Shown here piece by piece: positions 1-5,584 of a stretch of DNA of 7,599 nt; within the stretch, counting starts at the first letter, position 1, and each line of letters begins with the position of its first letter. The notes under the pieces were generated by a model. It saw only the letters and a list, made by a program, of their open reading frames with translations, was not told the DNA's origin and did no database searches. This stretch comes from Methanocorpusculum sp. (GTDB lineage Archaea; Halobacteriota; Methanomicrobia; Methanomicrobiales; Methanocorpusculaceae). A program made the translations under genes and the position numbers. The stretch is from NCBI GenBank assembly GCA_029987395.1, contig DALTVX010000059.1, positions 1 to 7,599 of the forward strand, read 5' to 3'.

Positions 1-1
1 C

Positions 2-244
2 CGTGGACCAAACTACCCGAACTATGCAATGAACGTTGGTCACCAGGGAGAATACGCAGCCATCGCAGCCTCGGCCCACTTCGGTCGCGGCGACGCATGG
101 ACGCTGTCTCCACTGATCAAGATCTGTTTCGCAGACCCGGCACTGAAGTTCGACTTCGCTCACCCACGTGCATGTTTCGCAAAGGGAGCAATCCGCGAAT
201 TCATGCCAGCAGGCGAGAGATCTTTGATCATCCCAGCCCAGTAA
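2..244 (+). CDS. mcrA: Methyl-coenzyme M reductase subunit alpha, C-terminal fragment
   Basis: Partial gene: the window opens inside it and only the last 80 codons and the TAA stop are present (the first complete codon is at position 2). The fragment begins with residues RGPNYPNYAMNVGHQGEY, which is the very conserved McrA C-terminal block, and closes with a REFMPAGERSLIIPA type ending, again diagnostic of McrA. The enzyme, an (alpha beta gamma)2 complex with nickel coenzyme F430, joins methyl-coenzyme M and coenzyme B to release methane and the heterodisulfide; it is cytoplasmic. The catalytic F430- and substrate-contacting residues mostly lie upstream of the window. McrA is normally the last gene of mcrBDCGA, and the strong terminator directly after the stop agrees with this. 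The nearby CbiA/CfbB gene may make the F430 that this protein uses (inference). Sure of family; the organism-level placement is less sure. Confidence 0.96.
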   Translation, partial: RGPNYPNYAMNVGHQGEYAAIAASAHFGRGDAWTLSPLIKICFADPALKFDFAHPRACFAKGAIREFMPAGERSLIIPAQ

Positions 245-278
245 GTGGTTATCTAACCACTCATTTTTTTCTTTTTTT
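244..278 (+). terminator. Terminator of the mcr operon
   Basis: A perfect inverted repeat AGTGGTTA-TC-TAACCACT (244-261) begins at the last base of the mcrA stop codon and is followed by two runs of seven T (264-270 and 272-278). Hairpin plus T-tracts fits archaeal oligo-T termination at the end of a highly expressed operon. Confidence 0.85.
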
Positions 279-350
279 ATCTGTCCTGAAAAGGGAATCC
301 TACTCAAATATTATCATAAAAATATGTGTCCCTGATTCTTGTGGGGTCGT

Positions 351-359
351 GAAAAAAAG
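351..359 (-). terminator. T-tract after the condensation-fold gene
   Basis: On the minus strand a run of seven T (complement of A352-A358) lies one base beyond the TAA stop of the gene at 360-1622. No hairpin is evident; an oligo-T run alone can terminate archaeal RNA polymerase. Together with the mcr terminator it insulates the two convergent units. Function inferred. Confidence 0.45.
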
Positions 360-1622
360 TTAGAGCTCACCTATAAGTTCGCTCATCCGCTTTAGAAGTT
401 GATCTGCGGTTTCATGCTCCCCGTCGGAAAATATCGAAAGTGACAGCGTATCTTCCCAGGTGATGACCACAATAACAAATGGATTTCCTGTACTGATGTT
501 TCCATACATTACGGCGTCTTTCATTACAACATCATTGCCAAAATCCACCACATCCTTTGGCAGGACACCTGCGTTGGACATGAACGGTGATGACTCGTAT
601 TCTGGATCGAGGAGGGGTCTCGCATATTCAGAATCCGGCTCTTCGATGGCGAACTGTACCCCAATTCCTAGAGCATTCTTTTTGTCCATCTGGGATAAAG
701 TTCTGACTTCATCAAGAATAGATATGATATCGCCTGATTCTGGGATAGGCACTGGTGACCAGTAAGGCACTGAATAGTTTTTGATATCGGTTCGAAGATA
801 CAGCGGGAGATATTTCCTAAGATCCACCGCAGCACGGATCGGCACCATCGACATCGAGGTATCGAACGTTTTCTGCACATACTCCTGCAATGCAACCGCA
901 TAGACCGTTATCAGAACATCATTCACCGTTGCATGATGCTTGTGTGCAAATGTCTTCATATTTTTCAGCACCTGTGGCTGTATCTTTTGCACAAACAACG
1001 TAGGCACTCCTCGATTATCCTGCGAAACTGCAAACATTTTTTGATATTTCTGGATCGGGATCCTCTTTGCTGACTCGGCACGACAGAGTTCTGCGCACGT
1101 ATCCATAGAGTAAGACGCAAGAAGTGACCTCATCGACCGGTCTCCCCATTCCTCGAGAGGGGCCTGCGTATAATTCGGATTCCAGCCGAGAATTCTATAA
1201 CACGCTCCGATCATACCAACGACATCCCATAAACCGTGAGCGTCGGTCAACGTGTGGTCTATGGAGAAGATCAGCGTGCATAACGGCCCTTTTTTATCAG
1301 CAACCACATGCAGAGGTGGATGATCATTCGGCAGACCACGCAGAATGTTTGCTATATTAGCGGGATCGCTGCTTGTCTCGGTCACCCATTTTCGTTCCTC
1401 TGATAGAAGCACCCACCCGTTTTTATCGTCTTCCGGACTGCCGTTATAATAACTTTTGAGAATTTTCACGGCATCTGCGACTTTTGCGACCGCTCGTTCC
1501 AGCCGATCCAGATCGATATCTCCATGCAGCTCAAGCTTGAGCGAGATAAAATAAAATGTGTTATCAGTGAACCTGCGTTGAAAACGGTCGAGCTTTGAGG
1601 AGTGGATGAAGACGTCTGGCAT
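360..1622 (-). CDS. Stand-alone condensation-domain (HxxxD acyltransferase-like) protein
   Basis: A 420-residue protein of the chloramphenicol-acetyltransferase-like fold shared by NRPS condensation domains, PapA/WS-DGAT-type acyltransferases and alcohol acetyltransferases. Seen: a degenerate active-site motif DHTLTDAHG (residues 122-130, His123 and Asp127 in HxxxD spacing; the canonical form is HHxxxDG, so the first His is Asp and the Gly is Ala); an ATVNDVLITVYAVAL segment (231-245) matching the tVNDv..a..aL block; VDLRKYLP (267-274); and SNAG (349-352) near the C-terminal latch region. No carrier-protein, adenylation or membrane segment is visible, so it is a soluble single-domain enzyme about the size of one condensation domain. 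Substrate and product are unknown; ester or amide formation with an acyl-CoA or acyl carrier is inferred. It starts with ATG, preceded by a weak AGGA-like ribosome site. It is convergent with mcrA and monocistronic as far as visible. Confidence 0.75.
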   Translation of the reverse strand: MPDVFIHSSKLDRFQRRFTDNTFYFISLKLELHGDIDLDRLERAVAKVADAVKILKSYYNGSPEDDKNGWVLLSEERKWVTETSSDPANIANILRGLPNDHPPLHVVADKKGPLCTLIFSIDHTLTDAHGLWDVVGMIGACYRILGWNPNYTQAPLEEWGDRSMRSLLASYSMDTCAELCRAESAKRIPIQKYQKMFAVSQDNRGVPTLFVQKIQPQVLKNMKTFAHKHHATVNDVLITVYAVALQEYVQKTFDTSMSMVPIRAAVDLRKYLPLYLRTDIKNYSVPYWSPVPIPESGDIISILDEVRTLSQMDKKNALGIGVQFAIEEPDSEYARPLLDPEYESSPFMSNAGVLPKDVVDFGNDVVMKDAVMYGNISTGNPFVIVVITWEDTLSLSIFSDGEHETADQLLKRMSELIGEL

Positions 1623-1634
1623 GAAAATGTTCCT

Positions 1635-1650
1635 GAGTGAATATTCGCTC
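1635..1650. promoter_or_regulatory. Near-perfect 16-bp palindrome upstream of the condensation-fold gene
   Basis: GAGTGAATATTCGCTC reads the same on both strands except for one position pair. It sits 12 bp upstream of the ATG at 1622, beside the presumed ribosome site. Candidate operator, or a leader RNA hairpin (the odd pair would be a wobble). Seen directly; function inferred. Confidence 0.35.
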
Positions 1651-1672
1651 TCGGTCTATTTCTATCTCTGCT

Positions 1673-1698
1673 GAAAATAATTTTCGACCAGATATACG
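1673..1698 (-). promoter_or_regulatory. Candidate promoter with GAAAAT-A-ATTTTC palindrome
   Basis: On the minus strand CGTATATC (complement of 1691-1698) is a plausible TATA element for the gene starting at 1622. It would place the transcription start near 1668. The perfect 13-bp palindrome GAAAATAATTTTC (1673-1685) would then lie between TATA and start site, a common place for archaeal repressor binding. A further palindrome TTCTATAGAA is at 1721-1730. The positions are seen; the promoter assignment is inference. Confidence 0.3.
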
Positions 1699-1722
1699 AA
1701 TGGAAATAATGATATTATATTT

Positions 1723-1872
1723 CTATAGAAACAACCAGTCGAGATATTCTTTCAGCTTCGGCGCATAACGCATGGCAGTCCCAGTGGACATGATCCACGT
1801 GGCAGGAAAACTGGATATGGTGGATGAAGAGGTTATGAGGAGCTGAGATTTTCTTAGAAAAACTGCCGCATG
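1723..1872 (-). other. Short open frame directly downstream of the ClC gene, possible remnant
   Basis: After the TAG stop of the ClC gene the same reading frame stays open for 49 codons to another TAG at 1723-1725. The last part, from an ATG at 1791, reads MSTGTAMRYAPKLKEYLDWL and then two more residues; it looks protein-like and could be the tail of a lost gene or a very small protein. There is no convincing ribosome site, and a 24-codon frame on the plus strand overlaps it (from ATG 1771), so coding is not established. Otherwise the 250-bp gap 1623-1872 holds only the promoter and palindromes listed. Confidence 0.2.
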
Positions 1873-3246
1873 CTAACTACGCGGTTCTAACATATCCTCA
1901 CGTCTCTCCCTTTGTTCCTTGAAGATACTCCTCTTACCCATGATGAGGCAGGCCAAAACAAGTGCGGCCATAGAAGGGATCAGGATACCAAAGTCCCCAG
2001 TCATTTCAAGAACCATGATCATAACGGCTATCGGTGCATGGGCAATACTGCCAAAAAGTGCGATCATGCCTATGATGACGAATACTGGGACCGTTGTGAG
2101 CGGAATTATCTGTGGGAACAGTATGTGAAGAAGCATCCCAAAAGCACCTCCCGTAAATCCGCCGATCGAGAGACCCGGGGCAAATACACCGCCGCTCCCG
2201 CCTGAACCGATCGTCAGGGCGGTCGTCAAGGTCTTTACAAAGGGAAGAAGTATCAAAACAGTAAGAGGCAGCATGTTGTATAGAGCAAGTTGTACAAATC
2301 CATAGCCAGATCCGAGACTTCCAAGAGCGACCAGAAGTGTATCTGGAGAGATGTACGCAAAAATGATCACCAAGACTGCAATGAAAAACGCTCCTAAAAC
2401 CGGTTTGAGATAACCAGGAATAGCATATTTTCGAGAAAACTTGTCAAAGATATCCTTTGTTCCATAAAATGTTTTGATGTACATGATCCCGATCAGAGCA
2501 CAAATGGGTCCAAGAGCAATGAAAAAGGGGACCTGAAGAACTGACCATGTCAGGGTAGCGGCACCAAATATTGCTTCATATCCCATAAAAAACCCAAAGA
2601 TCGAGTAGCTGATGATCGAGGCAAGAAAAGACGGGATCAAAACATCTGCTTCCACGTCCCGCAGATAGAGGATCTCTGCTGCAAGTACTGCTCCTCCGAG
2701 CGGAGCTTTGAAAATCGTACCGATACCTGCCCCTATTCCGGTCGCGATAGCGATCTTTCGTTCTCGCGGCGACAGATGAAAAACATCAGAGATAAAAGCG
2801 CCAAAACCCGCAGCGATCTGTGCTGTTGGACCCTCACGCCCGGCACTACCGCCCGTTGAAATGGTAATGATCGACGCGATCGCTTTTATGAACGGGACAC
2901 GCCATCGGATTTTTCCATCTCCATGGTACGCTTTTAGTGCCGCATCAGTACCATGACCTTCGGCTTCCGGCGCAAACTTATGCACTATCATACCTGAAAG
3001 GAGTGCTCCGCCGCAGATGATCGGAAGAATGAGCCAGATCACCGGCGGAGGTGTCCAGCATTCGATCCCTTCACAGGATTGGCCTGGTGTCGGGAAAGCT
3101 CCGTCATAAAAAAATCCCATGATCACATGGATACTGTATTCAAGACCTATGAAAAATAAAAGTGTTCCAAAGCCGGAAATGATTCCGATGGTTATCCCGA
3201 TCAATAGGATCTTTTTGAATGATATACGTTCTTCCCCTTGATTCAC
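1873..3246 (-). CDS. ClC-family anion channel or transporter
   Basis: A 457-residue membrane protein with the full ClC core and no C-terminal CBS domains. Selectivity-filter segments in order: EGHGTD (96-101, the position of GSGIP in E. coli ClC), GREGP (136-140) with the gating glutamate Glu138, FKAPLGG (179-185, the FNAPLAG block), GVFAP (353-357, the GxFxP filter) and VLEMTGDF (412-419). Roughly ten or more hydrophobic spans are visible. It moves Cl- or a related halide across the cell membrane; exchanger or channel is uncertain because Glu191 is followed by Ile192, where characterised H+/Cl- exchangers have the internal proton glutamate, and the central chloride-binding Ser is His98. Two cysteines (58, 63) in the first external loop could form a disulfide. 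The start is GTG at 3246, chosen because AGGTG lies four bases upstream. It lies 38 bp after the CbiA/CfbB gene, so cotranscription is likely. Substrate (chloride or fluoride) is not decided by the sequence. Confidence 0.93.
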   Translation of the reverse strand: MNQGEERISFKKILLIGITIGIISGFGTLLFFIGLEYSIHVIMGFFYDGAFPTPGQSCEGIECWTPPPVIWLILPIICGGALLSGMIVHKFAPEAEGHGTDAALKAYHGDGKIRWRVPFIKAIASIITISTGGSAGREGPTAQIAAGFGAFISDVFHLSPRERKIAIATGIGAGIGTIFKAPLGGAVLAAEILYLRDVEADVLIPSFLASIISYSIFGFFMGYEAIFGAATLTWSVLQVPFFIALGPICALIGIMYIKTFYGTKDIFDKFSRKYAIPGYLKPVLGAFFIAVLVIIFAYISPDTLLVALGSLGSGYGFVQLALYNMLPLTVLILLPFVKTLTTALTIGSGGSGGVFAPGLSIGGFTGGAFGMLLHILFPQIIPLTTVPVFVIIGMIALFGSIAHAPIAVMIMVLEMTGDFGILIPSMAALVLACLIMGKRSIFKEQRERREDMLEPRS

Positions 3247-3250
3247 AAAA

Positions 3251-3255
3251 CACCT
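3251..3255 (-). promoter_or_regulatory. Ribosome binding site that sets the GTG start of the ClC gene
   Basis: The minus strand reads AAAGGTGTTTTGTG: AGGTG matches the archaeal anti-Shine-Dalgarno complement and stands four bases before the GTG at 3246-3244. This supports GTG rather than a later internal ATG as the start, and shows that translation can initiate independently within the presumed operon. Confidence 0.6.
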
Positions 3256-3284
3256 TTTTCTAGTATCTTTGTTTTCAATCTATT

Positions 3285-4583
3285 TTATATCTGGCTCGCA
3301 TCAAAATACATGTGCGTGTACCCGGCAAGAACAGAACCGGCAAGGATTCCGTCTTTTCCTTCACATATCCCATTGCCGCGTGACAGAGTGAACGCATATC
3401 GTACATCCGCATCTGGAATGGCCCGTGAATAATGGAACTCATGGCCTCGAAACTTCATCCCTAGTGGGAAGAGGGACTCTTCGGTTACTTTTCCAATGAT
3501 ATAGTTCAGAGCAACGAAGCGTTTCTCCATAACACACTCGGCGTCCAAAAGACCCGCCATTTTGAAACTGCCATCCTGCGTTGTGAGAGAACGGCCAAGC
3601 CACATCAGACCGCCACATTCACCGTATATTGGTATCTCCTGCTCGGCCGCATGGTTCAGAGCGTTTTTACACGGCGAATTTTCAAGAGCTTTTGCATACA
3701 GCTCAGGATATCCGCCGCCGAAATAATATCCATCCACTTCTGGGAGTGGATCATGGATCGGAGAGAAAAATACCAGTTCAGCCCCCTTGTTCCTAAGAAC
3801 GTCAAGGTTGTCCTGATAATAAAAGCAAAACGCTTCATCCAAAGCAACCCCGATCCGAGTTTTTTTCTCTGAAGAGGGCGGGCTCTTCTCTGCTGAGATC
3901 ATCGTTGTGTTTGCCGCGGCGGCAAGAAGTTCATCAAGCGAGCAGTGCTCCTCGATGAATGCTCCGGTATCCTTCATGCGTGCATCCTCACCAGCCATTT
4001 TTAGGCCGAGATGTCGGCTTTCAACAGCAAGTGTATCGCTTCGCGGGATCCAGCCGAGAAGAGGGATCTTCAGATCCGTCGTTGTCATCGCTTTATGCTT
4101 CTCACTGCCCCCTTTTGTCATGATCACGCCGGCAAATCTGAGCCGCGGGTCATATTCTGTATATCCCTTGATGAGGGCGGCGACACTTCTGCTCATCCCT
4201 TTGATATCTGCGACAAGAATGACCGGGGCGTCAAGAATGCGAGCCACATGCGCCGTACTTGCGCACTCTCCCCCGTCCACGCCATCATAAAGTCCCATCA
4301 CTCCTTCGATAACGGCGATGTCTGCACCCTCGCATGCAAAAACAAACGAACGGCGCACCGACTCCTCTCCCATCATGAACGGATCGAGATTGCGAGAACT
4401 CCGCCCGCAGACCGCAGTGTGATGTGAAGGGTCGATGAAATCCGGCCCAACTTTGAATGGCTGGACCACAAGACCCCGTGCTCGAAGTGCCGCCATGATC
4501 CCGGTCGCGGTGGTCGTTTTTCCGCACCCGCTATGTGTTCCGGCGATCACGATACGGGGTATGCAGGTACTTGTTCTCATCAT
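3285..4583 (-). CDS. cfbB/cbiA: Cobyrinate / Ni-sirohydrochlorin a,c-diamide synthase (CbiA/CfbB family)
   Basis: A 432-residue glutamine amidotransferase that uses ATP and glutamine to amidate the a and c carboxylates of a metallo-corrinoid (CbiA, cobalamin route) or of Ni-sirohydrochlorin (CfbB, coenzyme F430 route). The N-terminal dethiobiotin-synthetase-like ATPase domain has the P-loop GTHSGCGKTT (15-24), KVGPDFIDP (44-52) and EGVMGLYDGVDG (93-104). The C-terminal class I glutaminase-like domain (about 243-432) has FGGGYPELY (288-296), the nucleophile Cys323 in GECGGLMWLG, GHEFHYSR (380-387) and AGYTHMYF (420-427) with the probable catalytic His424. Length is normal for the family and both domains look intact. 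It starts at tandem ATGs (4583 and 4580); AGGT (complement of 4592-4595) eight bases upstream supports the first. It is divergent from the CbiQ/CbiO genes and followed after 38 bp by the ClC gene. Sequence alone does not separate CbiA from CfbB; the nearby mcrA favours F430, while the CbiQO neighbours would fit either metal. Confidence 0.93.
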   Translation of the reverse strand: MMRTSTCIPRIVIAGTHSGCGKTTTATGIMAALRARGLVVQPFKVGPDFIDPSHHTAVCGRSSRNLDPFMMGEESVRRSFVFACEGADIAVIEGVMGLYDGVDGGECASTAHVARILDAPVILVADIKGMSRSVAALIKGYTEYDPRLRFAGVIMTKGGSEKHKAMTTTDLKIPLLGWIPRSDTLAVESRHLGLKMAGEDARMKDTGAFIEEHCSLDELLAAAANTTMISAEKSPPSSEKKTRIGVALDEAFCFYYQDNLDVLRNKGAELVFFSPIHDPLPEVDGYYFGGGYPELYAKALENSPCKNALNHAAEQEIPIYGECGGLMWLGRSLTTQDGSFKMAGLLDAECVMEKRFVALNYIIGKVTEESLFPLGMKFRGHEFHYSRAIPDADVRYAFTLSRGNGICEGKDGILAGSVLAGYTHMYFDASQI

Positions 4584-4660
4584 AATCGTTTACCTTATAT
4601 CAGTTTAAGTTTAATTTTATAGAATTATATTGTATCGTAGATACTAGGCGTTTCGTTCTT
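4584..4660. promoter_or_regulatory. Divergent promoter region between CbiA/CfbB and CbiQ genes
   Basis: A 77-bp, very AT-rich gap. TTTTATAG (4615-4622) can serve as TATA box for the + strand gene, giving a leader of about 15 bases, and the overlapping complement TATAAAAT (4621-4614) or ATATAATT near 4624-4631 can serve the minus strand. The start at 4661 has no strong ribosome site, only AGG near 4646, so a nearly leaderless message is possible. Promoter positions are inferred from composition. Confidence 0.45.
4632..4644. promoter_or_regulatory. Inverted repeat GTATC-N3-GATAC, candidate operator
   Basis: A perfect 5-bp inverted repeat with a 3-bp spacer lies between the putative TATA box and the start codon of the CbiQ-like gene, where a bound regulator could block transcription. 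It does not match the known NikR operator. Seen directly; regulator unknown. Confidence 0.3.
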
Positions 4661-5584
4661 ATGGATATTATGGATGGGCTTCTCCAGGTCCCGTGGTGGC
4701 AATTTTGGACGGTACTCGCAGCGGGAGCCATAATTATCTGTCTGTATCTGTTGAGAAACCGTGCAATGTTCAGGGGTTCAGCAAAAAAGCCACGCACGAT
4801 CTTCGATGAACACATCCTTGATGATGCCGCAATGGAAAGCCCTCTTCGGCATGTTTCGGCATGGCTGAAACTGGTTTTGTGTCTCTCTGCGATCGTGATC
4901 GCCGTGACCTCGCCGCTCCCGTATCTCCCGATATTTATTGCGGTGTCCATGATTTTTGCAGCTCTTTTTGTTGCAAAGGTCAGCCCTCGTCTCTACGGAT
5001 CTCTGCTGACCATCCCTCTATTTTTTGCAGGGACCGGAGCCATCGTGATCCTGTTCATCACCGGCGGGGGAGAGACGCTTATAGATTTTTTCCGGATAGG
5101 TCCATTTCATGTTCAGATCACCACCGACTCTCTTGACCTTGCGGTCCTGGTGATCTCACGAACATTTGCCGGTATGTGTTCGCTGTATTTCCTCGCACTC
5201 ACCACTCCGATGACCTCGCTTTTTGCGGTTTTCCGAGATCTTAGAATGCCTCAGGCCTTCATCGATCTGTCCATGCTGATCTATCGGTACATTTTCGTCT
5301 TCATCGGTGAAGCGATCTTGATCCATAATGCACAGATCATGCGTGGGGGATACGGCACATGGAAAAATTATATCACCTCATTTTCCATGCTTGCCTCGAT
5401 GCTGTTCATCAGGACCTGGGAACGAGGGGAGGCGATCTTTGTTTCTATGGAGTCGCGGTGTTATGACGGACTAATGGCTTTGCCTGATGAAAAGGGGCAC
5501 GTCACTTTGCTCGCGGCCACGTCAGTGGTCCTCTTTATTATGGTGATCTTTGGTCTTTTGTTGGTGGAGATGTTTCTAGTATGA
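4661..5584 (+). CDS. cbiQ: CbiQ-like ECF transporter transmembrane (T) component with CbiM-like N-terminus
   Basis: A 307-residue membrane protein. From about residue 48 it follows the CbiQ family: FDEHILDD..SPLRHVSAWLK, then about five or six hydrophobic spans (approximately 66-86, 88-106, 112-134, 158-180, 203-222, 279-305) and the cytoplasmic coupling region with IMRGGYG (226-232) and MESRCYDG (263-270). These stand for the two Ala-Arg-Gly motifs of T components; here they read MRG and SRC, so the second Gly is Cys. It would link a substrate-binding subunit to the ATPase for uptake of Co2+ or Ni2+. Unusual: residues 1-34 form an extra helix starting MDIMDGLL..W..FW..L, which resembles the N-terminus of CbiM (typically MHIMEGFL..), followed by a positively charged linker. 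The start rests on this similarity; a second ATG at 4670 is possible. Its stop overlaps the next gene by 4 bp (ATGA). No CbiM or CbiN gene is adjacent. Confidence 0.85.
   Translation: MDIMDGLLQVPWWQFWTVLAAGAIIICLYLLRNRAMFRGSAKKPRTIFDEHILDDAAMESPLRHVSAWLKLVLCLSAIVIAVTSPLPYLPIFIAVSMIFAALFVAKVSPRLYGSLLTIPLFFAGTGAIVILFITGGGETLIDFFRIGPFHVQITTDSLDLAVLVISRTFAGMCSLYFLALTTPMTSLFAVFRDLRMPQAFIDLSMLIYRYIFVFIGEAILIHNAQIMRGGYGTWKNYITSFSMLASMLFIRTWERGEAIFVSMESRCYDGLMALPDEKGHVTLLAATSVVLFIMVIFGLLLVEMFLV

Noticed and set aside
97..363. 88-codon + strand open frame over the mcrA end and terminator
   Set aside because: It overlaps the conserved McrA C-terminus in another frame and runs through the terminator hairpin; its sequence is low in protein-like character.
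1873..1875. TAG of the ClC gene as a pyrrolysine codon
   Set aside because: The ClC fold is complete before it, and what follows does not resemble a ClC C-terminus or CBS domain; nothing in the window suggests pyrrolysine use.
1912..2205. Plus-strand open frames inside the ClC gene
   Set aside because: They are antisense to well-conserved ClC filter and helix sequence and have no ribosome site or recognisable product.
3907..4427. Two long + strand open frames inside the amidotransferase gene
   Set aside because: They are antisense shadows of a high-GC, clearly conserved coding region; their translations show no domain.
4584..4660. Cobalamin riboswitch or NikR operator upstream of the transport genes
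   Set aside because: The gap is only 77 bp, AT-rich, and contains neither a structured aptamer-like region nor a match to the NikR half-sites.
4661..4672. Possible start of the permease at the ATG of 4670 instead of 4661
   Set aside because: Neither has a strong ribosome site, but the residues from 4661 match the CbiM-type N-terminus, so the longer form was kept.
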